DNA of 64,000 nt from Calothrix sp. C42_A2020_038. GTDB lineage: Bacteria; Cyanobacteriota; Cyanobacteriia; Cyanobacteriales; Nostocaceae. A program made the position numbers and the translations under genes. The stretch lies in the NCBI GenBank assembly GCA_015272395.1, contig JACYLQ010000007.1:1-64000 (forward strand), read 5' to 3'. This document shows, in pieces, positions 44,866 to 54,897 of the stretch. Below the pieces are notes generated by a model. It was not told the DNA's origin, did no database searches, and was given only the letters and a program-made list of their open reading frames with translations. Positions within the stretch are counted from its first letter, which is position 1, and each line of letters begins with the position of its first letter.

Positions 44866-46020
44866 TTAAGATTGAGAAAAAATTTCTCCAGCATGAACCG
44901 AAAGAATTTGTGAGGAATTCAACCATTGTGAATCAAAAGACCCTAAATGGGTGGTGGTAATTAAGGTTTGGAAACGGTCTTGGATCGCGTCAAGCAATTG
45001 ATTTTGTCTTGATGGGTCAAGCTCCGCTAGAACGTCATCGAGTAGCAGTAGAGGTGGTTCCCCAACAACTTCTTCGATTAATTGTAACTCTGCTAACTTG
45101 AGGGCTAAAACAAGTGTTCGCTGTTGCCCTTGTGAGCCATATTGACGAGCAGGTGTTTGGTTAATGGTCAATTCTACTTCGTCGCGATGGGGCCCGACAA
45201 GGGTGGTTGCTTGACGTAATTCTGCTACTGCACGCTGTTGAATTTTATCTAAAAAAGCTTCCTGAACTTGTTCGGGTTGGTTTTCAACAATCAATACATT
45301 TGGAGCATACTTAATCTCCAAAATTTCTGTGCTACCACTGATACTAGCGTGCCATCTAGCAGCAATTGGAGCAAGACGTTGTATGGCCCGCTCACGTCTT
45401 CTAATAACCCTAGTTCCGGTGCTTATGAGTTGTGTATCCCACACACTAAGTTGTTCTGAGTGTTGAGTACTAAGTGTAGAAATAGGATATGTTGTCTCTT
45501 TGCGTGTACTTGAGACTACATTTTTTAGGAAAGCATTACGTTGACGTAAAACTTGATTATATTGCTGTAGGATGTAAGCATAAACAGGTTCAAGCTGTAC
45601 TAGTAATGTATCAAGCCAATGGCGCCGATTTTCTGGACTACCGCGAACTAAGTCTAAGTCAATGCTTGAAAATTCTACAGCGTTAAGAATGCCAAGAAAA
45701 TCAGTTTGCCGCCGAAGGTTTTCTCCATTTAGGTTAACAGTACGGCGCCCGTTACGACGTAGAGTTAATGATAGGTCGCTAGTACCAGTTTGACGCTTTA
45801 AACTAGCTTTGATTTGGGCAATTTCTTCACCATCATAAACTAATTCTTTATCGCGCGCCATCCGATGACTTCGTAAAGTCGCGAGTAACTCTACTGCCTC
45901 CAACAAATTTGATTTCCCCTGAGCATTATTACCTAACAATATAGTTTTAGGAGCAGTAAATTCAATATACTGCTCCCGATAGTTACGAAATGCTCGAAGT
46001 TGGAGAGAATGAAGAAACAT
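44866..46020 (-). CDS. recF: DNA replication and repair protein RecF
   Basis: The 384-residue SMC-like ATPase has Walker A GNNAQGKSN (30-38), the signature YGSQGQQRTLVLALKLAEL (about 300) and Walker B LLLLDDVLAELD. It loads RecA at ssDNA gaps with RecO and RecR. It is not next to dnaN or gyrB, as is common in cyanobacteria. Confidence 0.95.
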   Translation of the reverse strand: MFLHSLQLRAFRNYREQYIEFTAPKTILLGNNAQGKSNLLEAVELLATLRSHRMARDKELVYDGEEIAQIKASLKRQTGTSDLSLTLRRNGRRTVNLNGENLRRQTDFLGILNAVEFSSIDLDLVRGSPENRRHWLDTLLVQLEPVYAYILQQYNQVLRQRNAFLKNVVSSTRKETTYPISTLSTQHSEQLSVWDTQLISTGTRVIRRRERAIQRLAPIAARWHASISGSTEILEIKYAPNVLIVENQPEQVQEAFLDKIQQRAVAELRQATTLVGPHRDEVELTINQTPARQYGSQGQQRTLVLALKLAELQLIEEVVGEPPLLLLDDVLAELDPSRQNQLLDAIQDRFQTLITTTHLGSFDSQWLNSSQILSVHAGEIFSQS

Positions 46021-46116
46021 AAGTAAAATTGACAGTTATGAGTTACGAGTTATGATGAACGGAGTTATTGAGTAAACTTAAAATTCATAACTCCTAGCTC
46101 ATCACTTTTAACTCTT

Positions 46117-48993
46117 TTAAACGTTTTTCTTCCCAATAATACGGAAGAAAATTTTCTCCGCTTCAATCCAAATAAACATAAGAGAGCTAAATCCTATACA
46201 AACAAGTAGTTCTGTTCGCCCTAGAACATAAGTACCAAAAAAGTTTCGCAGTGGTTCAACGTAAACTAGCATTAATTGTAAGATTGAAGTTACTACTACT
46301 GCTGCAAATACGTAAGGATTCGATAGCGGATTAATTTCAATCGTCAAGCGGTTATTGGAACGAATAGCAATTGCGTGACCCATTTGAGCAAGACATAATG
46401 TTGTGAACACCATTGTTTTCCAAGTGTTTGGGTTTCCTTGGTACCCAGGTGCATGAGTATAGCGATATGCCCATACCATCATAGTGATAGTAATGATTGA
46501 GAATACTATCCCAATCCGAACGATGTATGAACCCAAACCTCGTGCGAATATACTTTCACGTGGGCTAAATGGCGGTCTTTTCATTACATCTGGTTCGGGA
46601 GGCTCGACAGCAAGCGCTAATGCGGGTAAGCCGTCAGTAACTAAATTCATCCATAAAATTTGTAACGGCGATAAAGGTACGCCGCCCAAACCAATTATGG
46701 GTGATGCTGCAACTGTAATCACTTCACCAATATTACTACCAAGAATATACTTGATAAATCTACGGATATTAGTGTAAACTACACGACCTTCTTTTGTGGC
46801 TGCGACGATAGTAGCAAAATTGTCATCTAGTAAAACCATGTCACTTGCTTCTTTACTCACATCAGTACCAGTGATACCCATTGCAATACCAATGTCAGCT
46901 TGCTTGAGAGCAGGAGCATCGTTAACGCCGTCTCCGGTCATTGCCACAAAACGACCGCGCCGTTGCAGCGCTTGTACGATTCGCAATTTATGTTCAGGCG
47001 CCACCCGCGCATAAACACTTACCAAGTCCACTTGCTGTTCAAGTTCCTGGTCGCTCATTTTCTGTAGTTCTTGTCCAATCAGAACTCGGTCGTTAGAAGC
47101 ATCGGCAATACCTAAATTTTTAGCGATTGCCCGCGCTGTTAGTTGGTGATCTCCTGTAATCATCACGGGACGAATACCAGCTTCACGAGATTCTTTTACT
47201 GCCGCGCGTACTTCGAGACGTGGTGCATCGAGCATTCCAACTAAACCAAGCCATATTAAATCTTTTTCGGAAGCTTCATCGGAACCTTCGACTGGCTTTT
47301 CAACTAATGGCTTATATGCAAACCCCAGTACACGTAGCCCATTACTCGCCATATTATCGTTTTGAGCGAGAATTACCTTACGTATCTCCTCATTCAGAGG
47401 CAGCGAATGTTTACCGTTATCTATCTCTGTACAGCGCGCTAATATTAGTTCAGGAGAACCTTTTGTGAACATCAAATACTTTTCTTGGTGTATTCGGTCG
47501 CGCAATACCGGGTCAATATCGCTCGAAAGTGAACCTGTATCGACTGGCTCGATCTTGGTAATAACGCTCATTCGCTTCCGCTCAGACGAAAACGGAAACT
47601 CACCTACACGAGGTAACTTATTATCCCATTGATCTTTCTCGATACCCCCTTTGGCTGCCAACGTCACTAAGGCGCCTTCGGTGGGGTCACCTAAGATTTT
47701 CCACTCACCCTTTTCGTTTTGTAACTCAGAGTCATTACAAACAACGCAAGCAACTAACAAAGCAGAAATTTCTGGATTTTGTTCAGGTGAAACAGGTTTA
47801 CCATCAAGATGAAACTCGCCTTGCGGTGCGTAACCATTTCCCGTTACAGCAAATAGTTGGTTGTTGGTGAAAATTTGCTGCACCACCATCTTATTTTGGG
47901 TTAGAGTTCCGGTTTTATCCGAGCAAATTGTTGTCACTGAACCCAAGGTTTCTACAGCTGGTAACTTACGAATTAAAGCTTTTTGCTTAACCATGCGCTG
48001 CGTTCCCAATGCCAACGTCACAGTAATGACAGCGGGTAGACCTTCAGGTACTACAGCTACAGCCATTGATAGCGATACTTCTACGAGTTCTCTAAAGGTT
48101 TCTAGAAGATTGTTTCCAGTCACCCCAGTACTTACTGCTTGAATCATGCCAACAGCAATTACTAGAACTACTAGTATTAAAGAACCAGTTACTAGTACAT
48201 TACCCAACTGACTCATTCGCTGCTGGAGTGGAGTTGCTTCGCTTTCTACCGACTGTAACAATCGGGCAATTTTTCCCAATTCGGTTTTCATTCCCGTATT
48301 CGTAACGAGAATTTTGGCGCGTCCTTGTACTACTTCAGTTCCTTGGAAAACGAGGTTAATCCGATCTCCCAAAGCTGTTTCTTCTGGCAGGGTTAAATTT
48401 GACTGCTTATTAACTACTTCAGCTTCTCCGGTAAGTGCTGACTCACGAATTTGCAGGTTCGATTGTTCAATTATTCGCCCGTCTGCTGCTATCTGTACTC
48501 CTGCTTCGACTAGCATCACATCACCAGGCACTAAATCCTTGCCTGCAATCTCTACTTGCTTGCCGTTACGGATAACCCGAACATTTGGAGAAGATAACTT
48601 TTTTAAAGCTGCCAATGCCTTTTCGGCGCGGCTTTCTTGAACGTAGCCTAGGATACCATTCAAAATTACTATCGCCAAAATGGCAATCGTATCCTTAAAT
48701 GGGAACTCACCCGCAGCTAGTTTTTTTTGCCAATCAAGCAAATCTAAAATTCCGGAGATTACGGCCACTCCAATCAACATCAGCAGCATGATGTTTTTGA
48801 ATTGGTCTATTAAAATTTCCCAGGAACTGCGACCACTGGACTCTTCTAACTCGTTGAATCCATATTTTTGCAACCGCTGCTGAACTTCTTCCGGCGTTAA
48901 GCCCCTATCTGCGCTAGTTGACAGTTTTTGTAATGCTAATTTCGGTTCTAAACTATGCCAAACGGCATTATCAGGCAGAGAATGAGCAGACAT
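46117..48993 (-). CDS. cation-transporting P-type ATPase (Ca2+/type II)
   Basis: From ATG 48993 (MSAHSLPDN) the protein has 958 residues: an N-terminal cation-ATPase domain, the actuator loop with LTGEAE, the phosphorylation site [10 protein letters not shown], the hinge [21 protein letters not shown] and ten membrane segments. It matches PMR1/SERCA-like Ca2+ pumps of cyanobacteria. The frame is open to 49029, but that extension lacks an RBS. Substrate specificity is inferred from family resemblance. Confidence 0.92.
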   Translation of the reverse strand: MSAHSLPDNAVWHSLEPKLALQKLSTSADRGLTPEEVQQRLQKYGFNELEESSGRSSWEILIDQFKNIMLLMLIGVAVISGILDLLDWQKKLAAGEFPFKDTIAILAIVILNGILGYVQESRAEKALAALKKLSSPNVRVIRNGKQVEIAGKDLVPGDVMLVEAGVQIAADGRIIEQSNLQIRESALTGEAEVVNKQSNLTLPEETALGDRINLVFQGTEVVQGRAKILVTNTGMKTELGKIARLLQSVESEATPLQQRMSQLGNVLVTGSLILVVLVIAVGMIQAVSTGVTGNNLLETFRELVEVSLSMAVAVVPEGLPAVITVTLALGTQRMVKQKALIRKLPAVETLGSVTTICSDKTGTLTQNKMVVQQIFTNNQLFAVTGNGYAPQGEFHLDGKPVSPEQNPEISALLVACVVCNDSELQNEKGEWKILGDPTEGALVTLAAKGGIEKDQWDNKLPRVGEFPFSSERKRMSVITKIEPVDTGSLSSDIDPVLRDRIHQEKYLMFTKGSPELILARCTEIDNGKHSLPLNEEIRKVILAQNDNMASNGLRVLGFAYKPLVEKPVEGSDEASEKDLIWLGLVGMLDAPRLEVRAAVKESREAGIRPVMITGDHQLTARAIAKNLGIADASNDRVLIGQELQKMSDQELEQQVDLVSVYARVAPEHKLRIVQALQRRGRFVAMTGDGVNDAPALKQADIGIAMGITGTDVSKEASDMVLLDDNFATIVAATKEGRVVYTNIRRFIKYILGSNIGEVITVAASPIIGLGGVPLSPLQILWMNLVTDGLPALALAVEPPEPDVMKRPPFSPRESIFARGLGSYIVRIGIVFSIITITMMVWAYRYTHAPGYQGNPNTWKTMVFTTLCLAQMGHAIAIRSNNRLTIEINPLSNPYVFAAVVVTSILQLMLVYVEPLRNFFGTYVLGRTELLVCIGFSSLMFIWIEAEKIFFRIIGKKNV

Positions 48994-49297
48994 CGTATAA
49001 GTCACTAAGGATTTAGTTACAAAATTCAATCATAATTTACTCAGGGTTGTAAAACCATTGACTCAGCTTACACTAGAGTGGTAGCAGATAAGCACCTAAA
49101 TAACTAACTATATTTAGATGTTATTTATATCCGGTAAACTATTTTTCGGTCATCCCTAAGTAATATTGACAAAATCAAAGTAATTTGCAGCACTTAATTT
49201 TCCACTATAAGAGCTACAAAAGTCTGAAATTGTGTCATAGATGAAATAAAGCAAATAGATTTCAGGCACATAAAAGTATTGAATAGATAAGTTTAGT

Positions 49298-50992
49298 ATG
49301 AGTTATGCACTTGATAATTTAACTACAGGTAAAATGTTAGGGCAAAGGACAATCCGACCACTGTGTGCAGCCTCGATTTATGGCATTGCCTTCATTAAGG
49401 ATACACTCATTGCCATAGACCAAAGAAAGGGATTTTTACTAGAAATTGATCCTTTGACAGATAACACCAAGATACTCAATCCGCACCAAGTGCGTGAGTT
49501 TACAGATGTAACAGGCATTAGTGTCTGGGAAGATACTCTATGGGTTGCACGTGATAACGGTGTTTATTTATGCAAACTCAATTCTTGGGGTTTGGAGCAT
49601 TTTGTCACGTTACCATACGATGCTAATGGTATTGCTGTATGGGATTCAACCGTTTATATTAGTTGCCAAAAACTAGGTGGAATCCTCATTTTTGACCGCG
49701 ATACAAGAAAACAAATTACACATTTCTATGCGCCTGGGGTGGGAATAGAAAATTTAGCTGTATCTGAAGAAACGCTTTGGGTTTGTGACCGTACCGAACA
49801 AACGGTCTATGCTCTCGACCGCGCGACAGGGGAAATCAAATTTAATGTTCTTACCCCATTTGAATCTCCCACAGGTATTGCTATTCACACAAGTTCAACA
49901 AGTTCAACAAGTTCAACAAGTTCAACAAGTTCAACAAATATTTATGTTGCTTATGCATCAGAGGAACCCTACGTGCGCGATAACCCAAATGCCGACCCAA
50001 ACTACGAGGTTGCATATCGCGATAGGACTTTTATTCATCCTTTGCAATATCATTATGACCCCCAAAAACGTGTAGCCTTATCAAACGGTTACCGTATTGA
50101 AATGTCTTACGCAGAGGAGATATCACCTCTCGAAGAAGTCTATCTGCCCGATTTGGAATGGCATATTGCCTTACCTAGTGACACTGACCGTCAAAAAGTT
50201 GTTAGTGTAGAACCAATTGGGTTGCCTTTTAGTGAAAAAATCATCGAAGGTCAGCGAGTTGCAGTCTTCAAGTTTGATGCTCTAACCCCTGGTGAACGTC
50301 ACGTTTTGGGATGGAAGGCTATTGTTGAAGTGCGTGGTATTAAATACCGTATTACCCCACGTGATGTCGAAAATATTCCTGACCTGCCCGAAGAGTTTAA
50401 AGAACGCTATTTGATAGATAACGATGATTTAGCTATGGATACGGGTATTGTTATCCGTGCTGCAAAAGATGCTGTTGGTACTGAAACAAACATTTTACGG
50501 AAAATGTACAACATCCGTAATTACGTATATGATCATTTATCGTATGGAATTAAACCTTACATTGACCCTCCTGATATTGTTCTTGAACGTGGTGTTGGTT
50601 CATGCGGTGAGTATGTTGGGGTTTTGTTAGCACTATGCCGCTTAAATGGAATTGCTTGCCGTACAGTTGGACGTTATAAATGTCCTCCATTCGCAGAACA
50701 TCAAAACGTTCCCTTACAACCTGACTTTAACCATGTTTGGTTAGAGTTTTATATTCCTGGTTTCGGTTGGTTGCCAATGGAATCTAACCCCGATGATTTA
50801 GGATACTATAGTGCCCATCCGACTCGCTTTTTTATGGGTTTATGCTGGTACCATATCGAAATTGGCAAAGGTATTCCATTTGAAAGCCTCATTAGTCAAG
50901 GTGTACGACTTACAAAAGAAGATATCTCTATTGGCGAACTCGCAATTAATCATATTCGCTTTACGATTCTTAGTGAGTTGCCTCCTATTTAG
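49298..50992 (+). CDS. beta-propeller-like protein fused to a transglutaminase domain
   Basis: The 564-residue protein starts with repeated Trp/Asp strands typical of an NHL/beta-propeller (SVWEDTLWVARDNGVYLC, AVSEETLWVCDRTEQTVYAL; about 20-200). A linker contains an SST run, and a C-terminal transglutaminase-like domain follows with catalytic Cys in RGVGSCGEYVG, His in DFNHVWLEF and Asp in MESNPDD. It may act as a protease or cross-linking enzyme, the propeller providing binding. No signal peptide is evident. The combination is unusual. Confidence 0.8.
   Translation: MSYALDNLTTGKMLGQRTIRPLCAASIYGIAFIKDTLIAIDQRKGFLLEIDPLTDNTKILNPHQVREFTDVTGISVWEDTLWVARDNGVYLCKLNSWGLEHFVTLPYDANGIAVWDSTVYISCQKLGGILIFDRDTRKQITHFYAPGVGIENLAVSEETLWVCDRTEQTVYALDRATGEIKFNVLTPFESPTGIAIHTSSTSSTSSTSSTSSTNIYVAYASEEPYVRDNPNADPNYEVAYRDRTFIHPLQYHYDPQKRVALSNGYRIEMSYAEEISPLEEVYLPDLEWHIALPSDTDRQKVVSVEPIGLPFSEKIIEGQRVAVFKFDALTPGERHVLGWKAIVEVRGIKYRITPRDVENIPDLPEEFKERYLIDNDDLAMDTGIVIRAAKDAVGTETNILRKMYNIRNYVYDHLSYGIKPYIDPPDIVLERGVGSCGEYVGVLLALCRLNGIACRTVGRYKCPPFAEHQNVPLQPDFNHVWLEFYIPGFGWLPMESNPDDLGYYSAHPTRFFMGLCWYHIEIGKGIPFESLISQGVRLTKEDISIGELAINHIRFTILSELPPI
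49892..49936 (+). repeat. in-frame 9-bp microsatellite (5 units)
   Basis: Five perfect copies of AGTTCAACA encode Ser-Ser-Thr repeats in the linker after the propeller. Perfect identity suggests recent expansion by slippage; the period preserves frame. Confidence 0.95.
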
Positions 50993-51807
50993 AGGCTAGA
51001 GATTAGAAATTAGGGATTAGGGATTAGAACAGTCAATCCTAAGAAGACTCAACTCTATTTTCTAACCCCTAATTTCATAATTCCTACTTCTTTTACAAAT
51101 AATTTATCATTTTGTTGTAAAGCTTCATTTCAACTTGATTAATCTCAGTAGACTCATAGATTACCTTGTAAATTACCAGGCATAAAATTTTGACAGACCT
51201 AAATTTAGTAACTATGTTAATTACCATAATTCAAAACTATTTAGAGGTTGTTTGAAAAGTGTCAATGTTAACGCTCGAACCTAACCCCTAAGCTCTTCCC
51301 GCACCTGAGAAGGTGAATAAGAAAATAGGGGTTTCAAAGCCTTTCTCCGGTGCAGCTAGAGGTTTACCAGAGGGGTTTAATGTATATTTTTAGACTTTTA
51401 GCAAATCCTCATCAGTATACGTAAATATCATTACTAATTACTAGTAAATGTTTTAAATGAAATTAGATAAGTGCAAATACTTAAGTTTGGCGAAATTAGT
51501 ATATCGTAATAGTGGTTATTGACGTTGCCTTATTTAATAAATCTAGATATAAAAATATAAACATTGAATTATTGAATTATTTACATTCAGCTTGGATTGA
51601 GGAACAAGCATCAACGATTGTCGTCCAAAATATTAAATAAAAAGTCATTGATTGTATGAGTATCGTGTTAAATGTTAACTCAACATATCTTGATTATAAA
51701 AAACAAGAATACTAGTTACTTCCTATTTTCAACTTTTTCCACATATTAAACAGTACTTAGAACTCGGCATTCAGCACTCATTACTATATACATAGCGGTG
51801 AAAGCAA
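50993..51807. other. 815-bp intergenic region with dispersed repeats
   Basis: It starts with AGATTAG/AATTAGGG heptamer-like runs (50999-51080) and holds a dispersed repeat at 51257-51382. A 42-codon frame at 51512-51640 (GTG start; NINIELLNYLHSAWIEEQAS) has natural composition but no RBS or known relatives, so I leave it as a possible remnant. No RNA gene was recognised. Confidence 0.5.
51257..51382 (+). repeat. dispersed intergenic repeat, copy A
   Basis: The segment from AACGCTCGAACC to CAGAGGGGTTTA is homologous along its length to 54745-54858 (shared blocks AACGCTCGAACC, AAGAAAATA, TTTCAAAGC, AGAGGT, ACCA-AGGGGT). It contains imperfect hairpins. Such CTTCCC/GGGAAGG-type elements are widespread between genes in Nostocales. 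Confidence 0.7.
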
Positions 51808-53076
51808 GTGAGTAATTTGATAAACCCTTATTACACAAGTATTTTTCCTGAAGAACAGAAAATATATCAACATTTACTTTGCTTTGTACAGATTGAAACT
51901 CCTAGTCAGATGCTTGTGCGTTTTCAAACTCTATTTATCGATGGTTTTGATTATCCAGATTCAGGAATATTGTTAGCTCTTGATCAAATTACCTCCTCTG
52001 AACGCGCAGAGCAAGAATTTAAATTTTTTCTTAATCGCTGCTGTCATATTTTGATTAATCGCTGGCATATGCAGCCACAAGTACACAGTTTTATCCCCGA
52101 ATTGATTGCATTATTTCAATCTCAACCTTCTCGACACAGAATTATTAGTATTCGCGAAAAAGCAATTCGGCGCCTGCATGAGCTAGTGAAAAGTTTTACA
52201 CAGAGTGATCAATACGTGATATTACGTCGGTTGACACAGGTCATATCCCCACAAGCATTACAAAAAAATACCCATCAACCTTTGGTAACGTTGATGGGAC
52301 GCTATCCATATTTATACGAGCATTGTCTGCTAACAGAGTATTCAACGAGCGAGCATCAATGGACTGTTAAAAAAATTAAAACTGAGGTGCAAAAAAATTT
52401 TGAACTTGATTTATCACGGTATGCGACTTGGAAATTTCGCTGCCATCAAGCTTCACAAGCTCATAATACTAGTAAGGTGATTTTACCAGTTCATAATCCA
52501 ACTTTATTAAGTGAAGAAAAGTTAAATGCTACTCTCAAACAATTTATTGGTAAAGTAGAAGGTGATTATTCTTATCAAGAATTAGCACGAAGTTTTTTAA
52601 ACTATAGTTCTCATGCGTCTTGTTTTGGTACCTTTAAAGACTATTTATATGAATACCTAATTTCTGGAATAGATAAAGAGTATGGTAAGCTACAATTTAA
52701 TCAGCGTTTGCAAAAGCAATTACGAAACACTTTGATAGATGCTGATAATTATAAAATCGACGAATTCTTATTAGTCCGAACCTGTAGTCAATTACTAAAC
52801 TTTTTAGTTGTTGATAGCTCAATATCGCCGCATCACTTTACTTTTATTGATTTAGTCGCCAACCAGGGTAGCTTAATCACAATCGGATTATTACTAAAGA
52901 TTGTGCTGCTTTGTCATAAACTTAAACCCTATTTAGCGAAACGGTTTGCAATTTTATTTAATCATTACGAGTCAGTAACCACAAGCAGTATATTATGGTT
53001 AGTTGAAACGCTCGAACAATTGAACGTTGCCTATAGTATTCATTTTGGACATATGGATTTATCTTATTTTAAATAG
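51808..53076 (+). CDS. 422-residue protein of unknown function
   Basis: The protein starts at GTG 51808 and appears soluble and mostly helical, with segments such as LFIDGFDYPDSGILLALDQI, FFLNRCCHILINRWHM and YQELARSFLNYSS. The pattern of conserved-looking Trp, Cys and His suggests a real cyanobacterial family, but I cannot assign a domain. It stands alone between two repeat-rich gaps, and the next gene is convergent. Confidence 0.7.
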   Translation: MSNLINPYYTSIFPEEQKIYQHLLCFVQIETPSQMLVRFQTLFIDGFDYPDSGILLALDQITSSERAEQEFKFFLNRCCHILINRWHMQPQVHSFIPELIALFQSQPSRHRIISIREKAIRRLHELVKSFTQSDQYVILRRLTQVISPQALQKNTHQPLVTLMGRYPYLYEHCLLTEYSTSEHQWTVKKIKTEVQKNFELDLSRYATWKFRCHQASQAHNTSKVILPVHNPTLLSEEKLNATLKQFIGKVEGDYSYQELARSFLNYSSHASCFGTFKDYLYEYLISGIDKEYGKLQFNQRLQKQLRNTLIDADNYKIDEFLLVRTCSQLLNFLVVDSSISPHHFTFIDLVANQGSLITIGLLLKIVLLCHKLKPYLAKRFAILFNHYESVTTSSILWLVETLEQLNVAYSIHFGHMDLSYFK

Positions 53077-53139
53077 ATTAGAGTATGAGAGATACCAAAT
53101 TTTACGTCTGTACAGGAGTCATTTTTCTATTTCCTAGTT

Positions 53140-54000
53140 CTAATTTTTGGGAACACCAGAAAATTGACAAATTGAGTTAAACGGGCAGAAGCGGCAGTGA
53201 TAGCCTGGATTGGGCGGAAATATAATGCTAAAAAAATGTGATTTTTGCTGATATTTGTATATATCTTGCTGATGTTTTTTGGCTATATTTGCCATTTCTT
53301 GCTCAATTTTATCCAATTCACTATCAGAAATCGTGATTAACTCGGATTTTTTACCAACTTCTAAATTATAGAATGATGCGATCGCTTGGTACTCAGGGTA
53401 CAAATATCGTGCTGCTACTAAGTAGACTAAAGCTTGTCGGCGGTCAAATGGAGATTTTCCAGTTTTGAAATCTAGAATATGTAAGGTACGTAAACGTGAC
53501 TTAGGTTGCGCTTCACCTTCAAGATTATTATAGTCACGCTCAATGAAAACACAATCCATAGTCGCATAAAGCCTGAAACGGTAGTTTTGTTTTTCAACAG
53601 CAATCGCTTTTGGAAAACCTTCATCTCCCCGTGTTAGCTGAATAATTTGCTTATTGGATAGTAATGGCGAACTATGATAATTCTTCAATATTTGCAGTAC
53701 TCTTTGCTGTACTTCTAAAGTTGTATAGTTTAATTTCAGTAGTTGTGCTACTTTCTCAACCCCATCATCTTGCTTTAGAAGATGTGGATGATTATGAAAC
53801 TCGTATACTCCTTTTTGCGCTAGTAGACCTATACGTTGTGATGCTGTTGCTTTCTTTAATAATGCTTTGACTTGTGGTTCGTGTTGACGTGCTTTAATAA
53901 ACCCCCGTCGCATCTGACAATGCAAGCGTTGCTGTCCTGCTGCCGGGACAACTAATGACCAAAGATGGTAGCTTATAAATGGTCGGTCGGGGATTGACAT
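53140..54000 (-). CDS. PD-(D/E)XK nuclease-family protein (RecB/Cas4-like)
   Basis: The 286-residue protein has the nuclease core with D in TMDCVFIERD and DFKTGK (D-x-K) near residue 180, a helix with LVYLVAARYLYPE, and a C-terminal cysteine cluster YHCRFCPFNSIC as in the Fe-S-binding Cas4/AddB group. It probably cuts or processes DNA ends. It is not associated with cas genes, so a Cas4 call is not justified. A canonical HIP1 octamer lies at 53378-53385. Confidence 0.8.
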   Translation of the reverse strand: MSIPDRPFISYHLWSLVVPAAGQQRLHCQMRRGFIKARQHEPQVKALLKKATASQRIGLLAQKGVYEFHNHPHLLKQDDGVEKVAQLLKLNYTTLEVQQRVLQILKNYHSSPLLSNKQIIQLTRGDEGFPKAIAVEKQNYRFRLYATMDCVFIERDYNNLEGEAQPKSRLRTLHILDFKTGKSPFDRRQALVYLVAARYLYPEYQAIASFYNLEVGKKSELITISDSELDKIEQEMANIAKKHQQDIYKYQQKSHFFSIIFPPNPGYHCRFCPFNSICQFSGVPKN

Positions 54001-54450
54001 TGTTCGGGTCTAGTTTAAAAATACACTTGTTGTATAGTTCTGGATAAGTACCAAGCTGTACATATTAGTAAAATTTTGCACCAAGCTCATGAAAGTGAAA
54101 TTTGGTGCTTTGATTTGAGTAGATAGCTATCCTCGTAGTTACTGTTATTTATTGAGCTTTATTTGTATTAAGGTATAAAGGGGTGCTTTGAAAAGCTATA
54201 TAGATAAAGCCTATACTTGAACAAAATAAATTTTAGTTACTTGCTATACTCAAGCTTGGCCTCGCTAGGCTAACAGTAGCTACTAGAATGGTACTCTAAA
54301 TACTATTGTGGCAAATATTAAACGTATCTTGTATACCAATTTTGTAGTATTTCCAAGGCTATATCTGAAGCACTATTCTTTACATATAGATTTATACCTT
54401 GTTTTATCTTCAGCTTTAACCTTTAATAAAATGCTAAAAAAGTAAACAAA
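54001..54450. other. 450-bp intergenic region, no gene seen
   Basis: The region between divergent genes holds both promoters, but I see no clear operator, RNA gene or strong hairpin. Confidence 0.5.
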
Positions 54451-54726
54451 ATGAAAACTGTTGCCAAACTGCTGACATGTTTATTGATCGCTTTTTGGGT
54501 AATTGTAATTGCAATTGTTTCTGCTCAGAATGGCGAACCTGTATCTTTAAGGTTTCTCTCCTACCAGTCGATTCAAATCCCTTTTGGCTTACTTTTAGCC
54601 TTTAGTGCTGGTTTAGGAGTTATAGGTATGGCTGTTGTGCAAACACTCTGGAATTTGGCTGGTTCTGGAAGAGGCAATTCAATCTCTAATGAAGACCCAG
54701 AATTTTTTACCGACGAAGATTATTGA
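54451..54726 (+). CDS. LapA-domain (DUF1049) small membrane protein
   Basis: The 91-residue protein has two membrane helices (about 5-24 and 40-62) with the family pattern AQNGEPVSLRFL between them and an acidic tail. Relatives act in LPS assembly or as small membrane adaptors in other bacteria; the role in cyanobacteria is open. The short size matches the family. Confidence 0.85.
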   Translation: MKTVAKLLTCLLIAFWVIVIAIVSAQNGEPVSLRFLSYQSIQIPFGLLLAFSAGLGVIGMAVVQTLWNLAGSGRGNSISNEDPEFFTDEDY

Positions 54727-54744
54727 TCAAAAGTAAAAGTATCA

Positions 54745-54858
54745 ATTTTAACGCTCGAACCCAAACCCAAACCCCTTCCCAGATGCGGGAAGGGGAACAA
54801 GAAAATACACCTTTCAAAGCGTCTGTTCGACACGGGGAGAGGTCTACCATAGGGGTAA
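54745..54858 (+). repeat. dispersed intergenic repeat, copy B
   Basis: This is homologous to 51257-51382 in the same orientation and begins 19 bp after the LapA-like gene. It contains hairpin CCCCTTCCC-AGATGC-GGGAAGGGG (perfect 9-bp arms), which could terminate or stabilise the upstream transcript. Confidence 0.75.
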
Positions 54859-54897
54859 AAACTTACACTTTGTGAACTCCCAGTAATTTTAGATCAA

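Noticed and set aside
51512-51640. 42-codon plus-strand frame starting with GTG
   Set aside because: Composition is protein-like but there is no RBS and no known relative, so it is mentioned only in the gap entry.
53140-54000. Cas4 of a CRISPR system
   Set aside because: The nuclease and Cys cluster fit the superfamily, but there are no cas genes and no CRISPR array anywhere in the window.
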